Assembly (NCBI GenBank): GCA_907165275.2
Contig: OU015655.1
Coordinates: forward strand, 6,088,501 to 6,152,500
Length of the DNA: 64,000 bases
Reading direction: 5' to 3'
Source of the DNA: Zygaena filipendulae
Taxonomy: Eukaryota > Arthropoda > Insecta > Lepidoptera > Zygaenidae
The position numbers and the translations under genes are program-made. Below the pieces are notes generated by a model. It did not search any database and was not told where the DNA came from. It saw only the letters and a program-made list of their open reading frames with translations. This document shows positions 48,256 through 60,900 of the stretch, one piece after another. Position 1 is the stretch's first letter; every line of letters starts with the position of its first letter.

Positions 48256-51199
48256 GAGAGCAGCTGCCGCGAACCAATGAGCAAGCAATAATACGTAATC
48301 GTTTCAAAAACCATAAACCAAGCGCACAACTTTTATGATGCCGTGACGAGAAATAAGCTGGTTTTCCTCATCCGTACCGTGCGCTAAGGAACTTAAGTTC
48401 CAATAAAACATTGTTTGCACCTACATAGTTTTCATTTCACTTGCCCCAAATCATAAATCCCCTCGACACCTTCAGAGATCGATGATTTATAGTTTATATA
48501 AAAAACAACCTATCTATCCTATAAAACTACATTTTACTTCCCATAGCTTTTTCATCACCAAACAAGCTAAAACTCCTTGGAAATTGAGAATAAGTTATTT
48601 AGTGGCAATACTGGTAGTTTACATGTGTGCATAGGAAGAATATCACTTTCACTTACGCTATACGCGAATGCCTCGTCTAGTTCATTCTCCGTCTACGCGT
48701 TCTAGTAAGATAAATAAACTTTAAAACACTATTTTAAATTAAAATCTGTCAGTAGTTAATAGCATCCATGATGCGCCGCTGTTATGCAGTTATCTGCAGT
48801 TAAAAAAATGCTACAGAATATTTTTTTTTTATTTCCTGTTTTATTTTATTGAAAAAACGTTGTCAAATTAAATCAATTGAAGCACTACCCAAATTCTTAA
48901 ATTTTATTATCGTTAATATTATTAAAAAAAATTGTTTCGTTCTTAATTATTTGTCCAGCCTCCGAGCTGCTGCGATGTTACCAATATTTAATTGTCAACG
49001 AATTAACCGGTAAATTAAATATTATTTCCTGTTTTTATGACAGATTATGTTAGCCTTGTAAACGTAGAAGCTAGTGGTATATTCATTATTTTTCAGGAAG
49101 GACATCAATATTTTTTATGAACATTTCATTTCAAATCGTTCTTAATTATATGACCACCACTGTATGTATGCATGTACCTAATCTCGTAATAATGAAAACG
49201 TACGTAAGAATCAATCTATTTTCACCGAGATAAGAAACAACTTTTATCTGTATTATGTATTTAACAGTAGGTTTAGTTGGTAGTAGGTACCTATCTAAAT
49301 AAAATATATCCAAAAAAAATCCACTTTAGCAAATAGAATTAGTAAACTAACCGTGAAATATATGAATACAATGTTAGAACATAGCGTAAAACACATTGAT
49401 ATATTAAAAAAACCCTATATCAATGGTAAAACAATATAAAATCATTCAAAATATTAGTAATTCAAGTTCAATTGAAGTTACCATATTTTTATAATTATAT
49501 GTAGGTATGTAGCTGTTATATTTTTCGTGGTTTAAGCCTTTGATTTTACTTGCTGGCTTTTTTATCTTCCCGCCCATAATATCTACACCTCACCAATTTT
49601 TTGGATACCTATTTAAAAAACGTGACAAAATAGTATTGCCACTATTCCAAAGTAATAAATTTTTTTTTTTTACGTCATTAATACCAAAATTAATAAAAAA
49701 TTATATAATGGTATCAGCGGAAGGCCAGTGTCGTGGTTCACACAACTTATGCTGAGCGGGGAACATTTTTTGGGTAATTTATTTTCAAAAATGTAATCTA
49801 GTGTTACTTGTCATTATTGCCAAATAAACTTTTAATTATTATTATCATCTTAATTATTATCATAGAAATTCAATGTTTTTGTTTTATTAATGTTTTTATG
49901 TTATCAACCAAAGATGTTATAAATATTAATATCATTGTTATCAACAGTATTTTTAAGTTTGAGTAATGAAATAAGTCAAACTTAAAACGGTTTCTTCTTC
50001 TTAAATTTACCATAATATTAAATAAATCCAATGAAACAGAAACAACATCTAAACTTATAAAAACTTCTACAATTACTGTACATTATATAAAAGAAAAAGA
50101 AGTTACCACCCATAGTTAATGGATTTCACAATCGTAAAATATGTTTTATATTTCTTAAACATAAAGCATATTGTGTTTTATGCCAGTGCTCGAGATATCT
50201 AATAAAAAAGAGTACATTGAACGCGTTAGTTAGCCGGAATAGCTACATGTCGTTGCATGGAAATTTTTAGTCTTTCCATGTTCCATGTCTACGTGTCTAG
50301 CTACATTGAAATTAGCTGGAAACATTTAAAAACTATAAACGAATACCGTAATTTAGTAAAATATTAATTATTTCATTGGCCCTATAAATTGTGAGTTGAG
50401 TCTTTATTTTGTGTGCAAATATAGTTTTATCGGCAGTTTGAATGTCTCACACTGTCCTGCATGTAAAATTTATGTACATCTTACATAATAATAGAGGTAC
50501 ACATAGCTACGATAGATAGTATTAACATTTTACACAAGATACAGAAAATAAATACATACAAGAAAAAAGTGACTTAGTGTGATGGAGAAATTGAAAAAAA
50601 ATTATATGTATTTCACAAAAATTGAAATTATAAATTTTATGTTATCAAGGTGGACATCCCAAAACCATTTCTAATAAGTACATATTTAAGAACCGATAAC
50701 AACGACAGCATTTTTTTATATATTATATTTTTTAACCGACTGTGAAAATATTCAGACATTCATAATAATATTCAGGATACCTATTAGACAAAAATTATGT
50801 GACAACACTTTCGTCCGTTATCAGTTCTCTTCATTTCAGGAAGCTTCAAATGATGATTTGTGTATGAATAGTAATATTTTCATGTAATTCAACTATTTAA
50901 TGAATTGTATTTTGTTATAGAACATATATAAATATACGTACCTATTATTGAAGTGATGCAGAACAGTGGTGATCATTGTAACTTGCCAGTGATAATAAAT
51001 TACTTATTATTGTCAAATAATGCTTACTCTAGACAGGCGAATGTGGCTCAAGGGAGTCGTTTGGCAGGAATCCGCATCTGATACACAAAGAGCAATCTCC
51101 TATGTATTATATCACCTCACACAATCATTGATGACCGGTAGGCAATCTATTCGTTATTATAACAACCGAATGGCCAGCACCATAAACCTGGACGTTCCT

Positions 51200-51440
51200 G
51201 TACTGCGGTGATTAGACAAACAGTACTTGTAGACCAACCAGACCGGGTCCAAATTCGTATAAGTAGCAACACCAAATTGCCTGTCCCTTATGGGGACTGA
51301 ACCCACGACCTCCTGTGTAACCCCGCAACTTATACCAATTTGACTACGGAGGCGGCCCCCCTTTTTAAATTTCCCGTTTGTTTTCGTTCGCAACTTATGA
51401 ATATGCACAATGCACATGACCATGACACGAGTTTGTCTTA
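51200..51440 (-). repeat. tRNA-derived repeat
   Basis: The minus strand reads GCCTCCGTAGTCAAATTGGT and TATAAGTTGCGGG (A-box region), then AGGAGGTCGTGGGTTCAGTC (B-box region). The head resembles a tRNA but the cloverleaf is not intact. Treated as a retroposed fragment and not a functional tRNA. Confidence 0.5.
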
Positions 51441-54400
51441 ATTATTGCCATATTTTTGCTTATAATTTTCATTTTAACTGCCTAACTGTCATCAATTGCT
51501 TAAAACGTATGTATATTATGAACAAGTATTATCACTGTTTTAGGTATTGTTAACTTTTTCTCAGCCCACTGTAGAGAGGCAACGCAATAAAATAAAAATT
51601 GGAATGTGCAATACAAAGTTAAGTTGCTGATTAAATTATTATATTATTTTTGTGCAGTGCTGTAGAAGTAATCTTTTTAAATTGTTTGGGGTTATAATGA
51701 ATATTTTAATATTAAATTAAGATATGTTATGTTTACGTTTTTTAAATGACAGTAAATATAGTTAATGTTTTTACTTACCGTTATTACTTAGTATGAATGT
51801 TTTAGAATTTAGATATCTTACAGCGTACTACTCTGTGATTGTTTCTTGTAGTTTTAATTTCCATTTTTAAATTACCATTCTAGAACATAATTATACCTAG
51901 TTTTTTGAAGGTTGATTTACATTCAATCATATACGAGTATGTTGATTGTGGTGAATATGTTAAGGACACGAACGTGAAGAAGCAATGTGAACGATATCTC
52001 GGTACCAATGTTGCGTTATAAGTGTACAACCACAACCAAAGGTTAAACTCTAAAAGCGATGACAACGACCAAGCAAGGCAATCGATTATTTCATTATGAT
52101 CAACAATTACGTGTACGTTTTCCGATTGGAAGTTCCATATGAGAAATGTACAGGTTGATATTGACATCATTATCAAGCTTTAGGTACATACGGACTAAAA
52201 ACAATTGAAGCTTATGGGAATTAACAAAAAAAATAAATAAAGAAAATCATTAAAACAAAATCAAAAGTCAAAGTTTGAATTAAAAAGTTTTGTTTATACT
52301 TTGTTTATCTCAAATATGACGTAAGTTTAAGGTGCTAAGAGTTTCAGCTTCGCTCTGTGTCTTTAAATAACACAGATCTTTTTGGAATTATTGCTGCACG
52401 AAGTTATATGATTTTTTCCGAACGAGCGAACGAACGATTACATTAAAAATATATTCCATAATTCAATTAATCTGTAAATTGGTTTGATACCTACTCGTAT
52501 TAAGTCCCACATGAACGAGAAGAATAAATTTGCTAGAATGTATTTTAAATAAAATGTTTTTATATTTTTTTCTCCAGAAAAGTAACGAAATTAAAATCTT
52601 TTTATATTTCTATGTAAAAAAGATTATGATTTTTAAAAAATTAGACAAATTACTACTTACTGAAATTAAATTCTAATTTCAGCGACATTTTTTTAACTAA
52701 GTTGCTTTGTACTTGTAAAATTGGTTCGCAAAATTTAAAGAGATCACACTAGAATCGCTTTTTATTACCGAAAAGACCATGGCATTTCTATGCATATTGG
52801 CAAAGAAAAACGCGATGGACAAAATTTAATTTTTTTTTCATGTATAATAATTTATACATTAATATAATATGTATTATAATATATACAACTATTCTTAATA
52901 CATAAATTATATTATAATAATAACCAGAGACGAGTCTGTATATTGAAGATAATTAAGAAAAAACTTTTTAGGGTTTCAATATAGCAAACAAAAAAATATT
53001 AAAAAACCAAATAGGTAAACGCATTATTTACTACTTCAGTTTTTCTGTCCGTTTGTCATACGCGCATCACGCAAAATTACTGATTGGAAAGGTTTAGAAA
53101 ACGCTTCCAGTTATTTTATGAAATTAAAGTAGACCTTGTTTTATCGCAACCCATTGTCAAAAAAGGAGAAGTTATAATAAAAATTCAAAAAACTTAAAGC
53201 GTAAAGTACTACGGGCACGATAGTTCCAAACACCATGCGAACGGAGCCGTGGGCAACGGCTATTTCGATATCGTAATAAACACGAAACCGATGAGTCGAC
53301 GATTGTAATTTTCCCAGAGCATTGCATCGTTACGGTACGGTAGGAGCATGTGATAGAACGCGATTACGCTGAAAACAATTTGCTTAGACAGACAGTGATA
53401 ACGTGGGTCTCGTTTCGACGACGCGACGCGACGTGGTGCTCTGACATCGGATTTTGAAAAAAGACACGTTCGTTATCGCACCATGGGAACTGTTATATTA
53501 ATCACATAAATTATATCAAGTGTATAAGAATACATTGGGAATGTGTTCCTTAGTTACCTTATGATTAATTACCATTACCATATTTATTCGGATGTTCCTA
53601 ATGTGTTGCTAATTCTAAAATTTGATTAGTTTCTTGCATGTTTGCACCTTGTAAACTCACGCCCGTATTCTGGAAGAGAAGGCAGATTCTATGGACCTCC
53701 ACTTTGAAAATAATTAAAACGCCACAGAGATTTATAACGCAATCAAAATTATTGAAACTAAGGTATAATGCGTAAAATAAAAAAAAAACGTTCGTATGAA
53801 GAAAATTTATAAATCTCTCTCTTTTAGTATAAAAATCAATAAATCAGAGTAAACGCGTCGACGAAAATGACGTTGCCAGTTACCATGAGTAAGATACATG
53901 ATGAACATTTAATTTCAGCAAAGCATAATGCTACGAAAATTAAAAAACAAGTAGGTACCTAGAGCTGCCAGCTATCGAAAAACTTCATTCGGACAAAATA
54001 AATGCCTCGAAACATTAGTTAGGTACCTAAATTAAAAATAACTAGCAACTCTAGATTCGCACGATATTAAAATATTAATTTAAATAATAGATAGCTATGT
54101 ATTTCATGAGGGTTAATGAATGTGATAGCGCTCTTAAACAAAAGTGAGATCAATATTAAATTGAATAAGAAATTGGATAACATACAATCGATCTAGGGTT
54201 GATGTGTGCTCGATACTCCGGGTGAGCATGTCGCCTGTGTTCGGCCTAGAATGAGACAAACGCATACAAGTATTTTCTTTTTGCTTGTTAAAAAAAAAAA
54301 AATTGTATTGATACGCAAATTTTGTATTGTATTGATATGACACGACAATTTTATTATGTCGTGTAGACTTCATACATTTTTATGAACTGTTTACTCATGT

Positions 54401-54484
54401 TACGACACTTTGGTGGCGCGACAAACATTTTGCGAACAATTTATTGACAAGACAGGCTTACATTATACTTGGACAGGGCTAGCT

Positions 54485-54690
54485 GGTCCCGAAATAAGCA
54501 CAGCTTGTAATATGGGTACCAGAAATAATAATATAATACATACGGTTTTTTTTTGTAAACACGTAACTATTGATACGACTAAAGACCAATGTTCGAATCT
54601 TCATCACATACCTAAATGTTTGCCCTGCCCCTGATGCGGGGGGTCGAACCTGCGACACCTGGCGTAGCAGTTGAGTTTAATTCCCATTGA
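54485..54690 (-). repeat. tRNA-derived SINE, reverse orientation
   Basis: From right to left on the minus strand: a tRNA-like head (plus-strand GCGGGGGGTCGAACCTGCGA, CACCTGGCGTAGCAG), a middle with ATCACATACCTAAATG, and a 3' end read on plus as CCCGAAATAAGCACAGCTTG and TAATATGGGTACCAG. This is the same family as the tails in the 3781 palindrome. Confidence 0.65.
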
Positions 54691-54954
54691 GTACATGAAA
54701 AGGTTCTGTCGCTTGATTTCATTCGTTCGTAATTTTGTTAAGCGCTCCATAGGCCGCTCGTAAAAAAACGTTTGGACGACAGGGCGTCGGTCATGTTATG
54801 TGTCGTATGACGCCACTAAAAATCGTGTCGTGTGGTGGCTAGTGGAAAATCCACTTTGAAGTCACTCAATGCACCATTACAGTTTTACAGAGTTACAATC
54901 AAAACCAAAATATTGATATGCTTATTGCTACAAACTTTAAGCCAGTGAATACAC

Positions 54955-57900
54955 TTACTTGCGCTTGGCATGTAGCATTTCCATAAGGAGTGTCTGCGTG
55001 GGCGCCTGCCCGGCGCAGTGTCTCTGGTACAAATGCTCCTCGCCCCGCGATGCCAGTGCATGGATTTCTGGCACCAGCATTATCAACTTGCCGAATTTAT
55101 CCTGGAATAAAAAAAAAACACAAACGAAAATTTGGGGCCAAATATATTGGAGAAATATCAGAGAAGTAATCTGAACATGCACTGACCGTTATATCAGGGT
55201 AACAGGTGAGGGTGTAGTCTAGAAGGGCAGCCTGCACCGTCTGGTAGCCGTCTCGCACGCACTTGACGTTCACGAGGCCCCTCACCTCTGAAACCCCAAG
55301 GCAACTCTTCAAATCAAACAATACGCATGTTAACATTACGTACACACGAAAACATTAAAATACCACATTTAAAAAAAAAGAGAAAGTGTTTACATTCGCG
55401 TACGCAGCTCTTAAAATTTATAGGTATAATTTATATTTAAAACGTGTTCGTATGTGAATACTGACCGGGGTTGAGTAGAAGCAGGAATTTGACGCAGACG
55501 TAATCGGGCAGGTCGAATTTGATCTCGTTGAACTTGCGCTGGAGTTCGTTGAAGCTGTCGGTGAGCGACGTAACGCCGAGCAGGCCGAGCGCGAGCACGT
55601 TGAACTTCTGGCCGTTGGGCAGCGCGGTCTCGTCGGGCAGCCCGCTGTGCATCCTGTGGTGCAGGTGGTCCAGCAGCAGCATATCCGACCAAGAGTTCTG
55701 CAGCAGCTTCATCTGATCGTCCACCTGCAACAACCCGACACACGCATTGCAACGCGTGCAGACCACGCCCCATACGCAACCGCTCCACCGCATTTGGGCA
55801 TTATAGTATTTTGCCGTCTTCGCGGACGAATGATGGAGCAGTTTGTTATCTTGTGTATCATCGATGAGTTAAACAGCGCTAGGTGTGAAATCGGAGACTG
55901 AACAAACATAATATATCTACAAATCGCCAGCAATAAAAAGCAGTCATTGAAATTGTCACCCATATACGTATATTGCAACATCTCAACTGCAACATCATTC
56001 GGGAGTGACTTGTGTTAACATTACTTCTGTTAAGATAATAATAATTAATCAATAGAATAAGACGGCAAAATTTATGGGGATCGATGTGATTATACGGTTG
56101 TGTGTTGTAGGAAAGCGCATTTACGGTACTTTTTATAAAAAGCTCTTTGGCTGCCGTGGATGCATTGTTTCGATATGGATAATGCAAATAGGTAGATATA
56201 GTTTTCTGTCGACTACTATCATAGATTAAATAATTGATTTAGGTTTATTTATTATTATGTCAATTTATTACGTTCGTCTAGCTGACTCTAGCTAGTGGTA
56301 GGTAACGGTTTTATACGTATTGCAGTAATAGCGAACCCGAGATCCCGTAGGTACATGAACCGTATTTATTAGTGGGAAATATGTATAGTTATAGTTCTGT
56401 TGATGGTTATTGGTATCCGACCGAAACGCTATCTGTCAATTCGCAATTGCCGCCCGCGCCTCGAGTCGTGACCCACATTTATTGAGTTGCATTAGAAAAC
56501 ATGGGGCGGTGCGCGAGCGCGTTAAATTTGCCGTTTACGAAATGTTACAACTGAATTTTAGAGCTCGGTGATATTGCCACAGCGCCGCTGGCCTGACGCA
56601 ACGCACCGAGATTGGGACAACGCAATCCGACTTTTCTATCTATCGAATATCCATCGCTGAACACTCAATTGCCTAATTTGATCGACATTCTATCTGTTGA
56701 ATGTGTCTATTATTCCACAGCCCCCTTAGTCAAGTTGTAAATATATACCTAGTCATTATCGCACAGAAAACAAAGGAAGGAATGCCACGGAGCTAGACTC
56801 TTGATGACGATTTTACGTGACCATATGACATGACGATTCGTTCCTTAGCTTTCTAAGCGTTGATCGTAGATTGTAACTTTGCTAAGGGGACAGGAGTTTT
56901 ATGGAGGTCAGACTTGGAAAGTGATACCGCTATTCTGTTTACGTCCATAAGTACCGGATGATATAGAACACAGTGGCCCCCGTTCTTGAGTTATTAAATT
57001 AACCCCCTTCCCATCCTTTAGTCTTATTTTACACTAACATTTCATCCATTCTAATTTCAACTTTACACACAGTAAGGTTGAAATCTCAATAGACAAAGTT
57101 ACGACATAAGGTTGTACCATTACTGTGGAAGAAAAGAGATCGAAAGTATGTAGGGCTCTTGAAGGGTGGATAAAATTATTTGCGGAATCATACGAAAAGT
57201 GACAATTTGTATATTCGTCCGTCTGAATTTTCTATAATGTCGACAAAAAAATTCGTTGCAGTCTTAGATTAATTGTTTTAATCTAAGGTTGCAGTGAGAT
57301 CGGATTTCGGTACCAGTTAGCTCTGGTGCGGTCACAATTACGGAATAAAGTACCCTATATCCTTTTTTGCAATACATGCATGCAAACATTCATGAAAGAT
57401 ATTTCACCCGCATTAATTTAGGAGTTCCCGCGGGAATTGCGGGTTAAAATTACCCTATGTCTTTTTCTGTACCCATGTCATCGTATATTGCAAAATTTCA
57501 TGATGATCGGTTTAGTAGTTAAAGCATGAAAGGTAACAGGCAGACAGACAAGAGTTACTTTGGAATTTGTAGTATTAGTATTGATGTATGTGTAGTTTCG
57601 TATGTTTAACAGCGGTTCGGTTAGCACTCCCCCTTGGCATGTTGGCTCGAGCGCAGAGCGTGCGTTGCGCCGTCGCCGTCAAGTAAGTAGGTCAAAGTCG
57701 TTACCGAGTGCCCGAATTGGGTATTCTCCAAGGTTTGAATATCAAAATTCTAATTAGTCCGTCAGTTAGAAAATAAAAAAATAATAGACACGTATTTTTT
57801 GCTTTTTCAATTTAATGAAAATGAACATAGATAAAGCGCATTAAAGTTTAGGGTGGGGGGCTCGTGACGTCAATATTCATTATAAGCGCCATACAAACCG

Positions 57901-60900
57901 CATTGAATTGTGACGTCACGCGAAATTTCAACTCAATGTATCTCTGTTATTTTTTGAGTACGTAAAAAAAGAAAAAATACGTGTCCAATATTTTTTACTA
58001 ATCTACACGACGGACAAAAAAAAATTTTTTTGTCAAGTAGCCAATTCAAGAACTTGTTTACGTAACGAATTTTTCGATTCTTTAAACTAATCTAAACACT
58101 AAAGGTAAGGACTCAAAAGACACCGTAAATTCTTAGTATTAAAAATGCGAATGAGAGTTTATCTGTTTGTTTGTTACGCTTTCACGCCTTAACGGCTTAA
58201 CCGATCATCATAAAATTTTACATACACGTTGTCAGGGGTACATAAAAGGACATGGAAAAAACTTTTATTCCATGATTGCCGCGGGATCTCCGGTAAGAAC
58301 GCGGGTGAAAGCGTGTGAAACCTCTACTTTAAATTATTATTTTCCGGCTCGTTGGGAACGAATTAATTAGAAATGTAAAGATAATTACAGGATTACAGGA
58401 ATAAGTTAATATAATACAGGGGAATGCACAAGAAGCCAGACCCATTGTAAACGAACAGAAAGGAGAAATAGGTGTTCATTATCTATTGGACCAAATGGAC
58501 AATATTATTTAATGTAAGAGCCGTATTTAGGTTATGATTAACTAACCAAATGCTTTCGTGTCGAAACTAAGGCTTGGCTAATGTCTAGACTTAGACTGCG
58601 AGGGAATGACACCCTGATGTAAGCGGTGTGCAAAATGTCAAAAGTGTATTTAACTCGGCACTATTACACTGCAGAAGACAATCTATTTGAAATTAATATA
58701 TCTCGATGTATATTAAACGTTTATTATGAAGAAACTGACAATAAAATCACAAAGATAAAATAGGGATGATGACTACTTTTGAAAATCAAAATTCTAATTA
58801 GTCCGTCAGTTAGAAAATAAAAAACAATAGACACGTTTTTTTTGCTTTTTTAAATAAATTAAAATATACAGAGATAAGCGCATTAAAGTTTAGGATGAGG
58901 AGGTCGTGACGTCACTAACCGCAAAACCGCCATACAAACTGTCAGAATAATGACGTCACCCGAAATTTCAACTCAATATATCACCGTTATTTTTTGATTA
59001 CGTAAAAAAAGAAAAAATACGTGTCCAATATTTTTTAATAATCTACAAGACGGACTAAAAAATAAAAATTAGTCAACATGCCCATTATTACGACCCATGC
59101 GACGGAATATGTAGTCGTAAACTAAGATTTATTGCAACTAAATGCAAATGTGTCGTCCGAACTCCTATACTTCAATATTGAGTACAAAAACAAAGTTTGA
59201 TTAAGCATTAAAAGAGCTACCCTTGTTATTGTTAATAGTAAATAGCGATCTTCAGTCAGCTTGCTAACTAGGTATCATATGTTTTCTGAGTATCCTAAGA
59301 AATTCAGCGGATTGTTTAAGGCATTCATTTGTGTAGGTTACTAACTATGATAATACACTAAATTTTTTTTATACTGTAGGTAAGTTTCAAGATAAATATA
59401 TTCTTCCACATAGTTTATCGGTACTGACGCTATCGAAATTTGTTTTTTGTCTCTGTTTCATATCAAGTGTTAACTTTTTCCTAATTTTTAATTTTAATAG
59501 ACAAAAAATATTTGTCATTAACAGCCATTAAAAGTCATTTTAAGTAAGTATGTAGGTTTAGCTAATAGTCAATCAAATACGTATCTATCAATAAAAGTGG
59601 CATGTGATCCATGTAACTACTAACCCGACCGACTTTCAAGTTCATTGCGCTGTTATGCGACTCATGGATAACCGGTAAAACATAATGCAAGAGAAAGCGA
59701 AGAAAGGCCCTCACTTACACAAGTTACGTTCCGTTAGCGTCGTCGGTTACGTTACATTACGCGCGGATGTAAAAAGTGCTTTCTCGCGACAACTCGGCCA
59801 CGGCCAGTGTGTCAAGTGCGCGAGGAAAGTAAACCGAATCCGCGCCGCCCGCGCCCCGCGCCCCGTTCGTGCCCACAGCGGCCAGCCCGCCGCGTCCCGC
59901 CCCGCCCCGCCCCGAGCCGCCGCACCGCGCCGTTACATCACAATCATCTGGAGAAAGCAGGGTCATCAACATCCACGCTCACTCTGGGTTTTTTAACTTT
60001 TTTTTAATCGTTTTAACTGTACCGATCAGTAACAGAATTACCGTTACGTTTATTAAATCACCGAATTTATTACTTTGTAATCCCTGTTGAGTTCGGAAAG
60101 ATGTTTGAATTTAATAAGTTAAATAGAACGGGTGGCAGATTTTTCCGGACTACGGCGCGTGATCCAATTTTAAAAATATATTATATTTACGATTAAATTG
60201 CACATAGAACGTAACTCGTATACTGAAGTTTACGGTCAATATTGCCACTGATGTTTAAGGAACGGAATGTTTACGTGCCATAAATAAGCCGGCGCGGCAG
60301 GCCGCAGTTCGCCAGTTTCAGGGGAAACAAATTGCTAGTTGCGGAGTAGTCTCGGAGGAAGGGAGATGGCGTTCCGGGCACGAGGTGGCAACGTCGCGCG
60401 CCCACGTGATGCGTCGCGGGCGGCGGCGGCGGCGCGCGGCGCTTGCGCAAGTGAACGTCGAGCACGCCGCAACACCCGCGGCTCTGGGCCCACACCATTC
60501 CTCGCCGATTGAACCCTCAACTAATTAAACTCCCGTTCGATCGCGTTAACATCCTATACCGAATGATTTTAATAGACATTAAGAGAAAGACTTCTGTGAG
60601 TAAAAACCATTGGCTCAAAAAAGTAACTAATACATCACTACAACGTGACGTAATATTTACATATTCCGGGGGTTTTATTCGTAATTAATGTATGTGAAAA
60701 GTGTACCTACGACGCTCGCTAGTTGCGATACGCGGTACGCTTGTCGTGGGATCTTGACCCAGTTGTGGAGGCGAGCGGCGCGGCGCGGGCGGCGCGGCGC
60801 ATCGATCGCTGCTCGCACCGCAACGCTCGCTGCGTCACACGCGCCCCTACACTCACACAACCATATCATCACCTCTTTGGCTAATTGTATGTCTGCACGC

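Larger units (their letters stand above)
45882..49162 (+). mobile_element. Tc1-like transposon with long TIRs and TA target duplication
   Basis: The left end CAGTGGTGGTCATATAATTA is matched by the exact inverse at 49143-49162, and both are flanked by TA (45880-45881 and 49163-49164). The inverted repeats extend inward for roughly 200 bp: on the left AACGTTTACAAGGCTAACAT and AATCTGTCATAAAA, on the right ATGTTAGCCTTGTAAACGT and TTTTATGACAGATT. The left arm carries some extra sequence after its first ~22 bp. The 3.28-kb element carries a broken transposase (about 46270-47140) and, after it, a THAP-like segment. It is non-autonomous as it stands. Confidence 0.88.
49165..54954. other. AT-rich intergenic region and ftz-f1 3' flank
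   Basis: No gene was recognised. A tRNA-derived repeat lies near 51200-51440 and a SINE at 54485-54690. The part nearest 54954 should contain the ftz-f1 3' UTR; the first convincing signal on the minus strand is uncertain. A GC-richer stretch at 53210-53460 (ACGACGCGACGCGACGTGG) stands out but shows no coding pattern. Confidence 0.5.

Noticed and set aside
51280..51365. Possible tRNA gene
   Set aside because: A- and B-box-like words are present but the stems do not pair well and the fragment sits in a longer repeat; treated as a retroposed tRNA-derived element.
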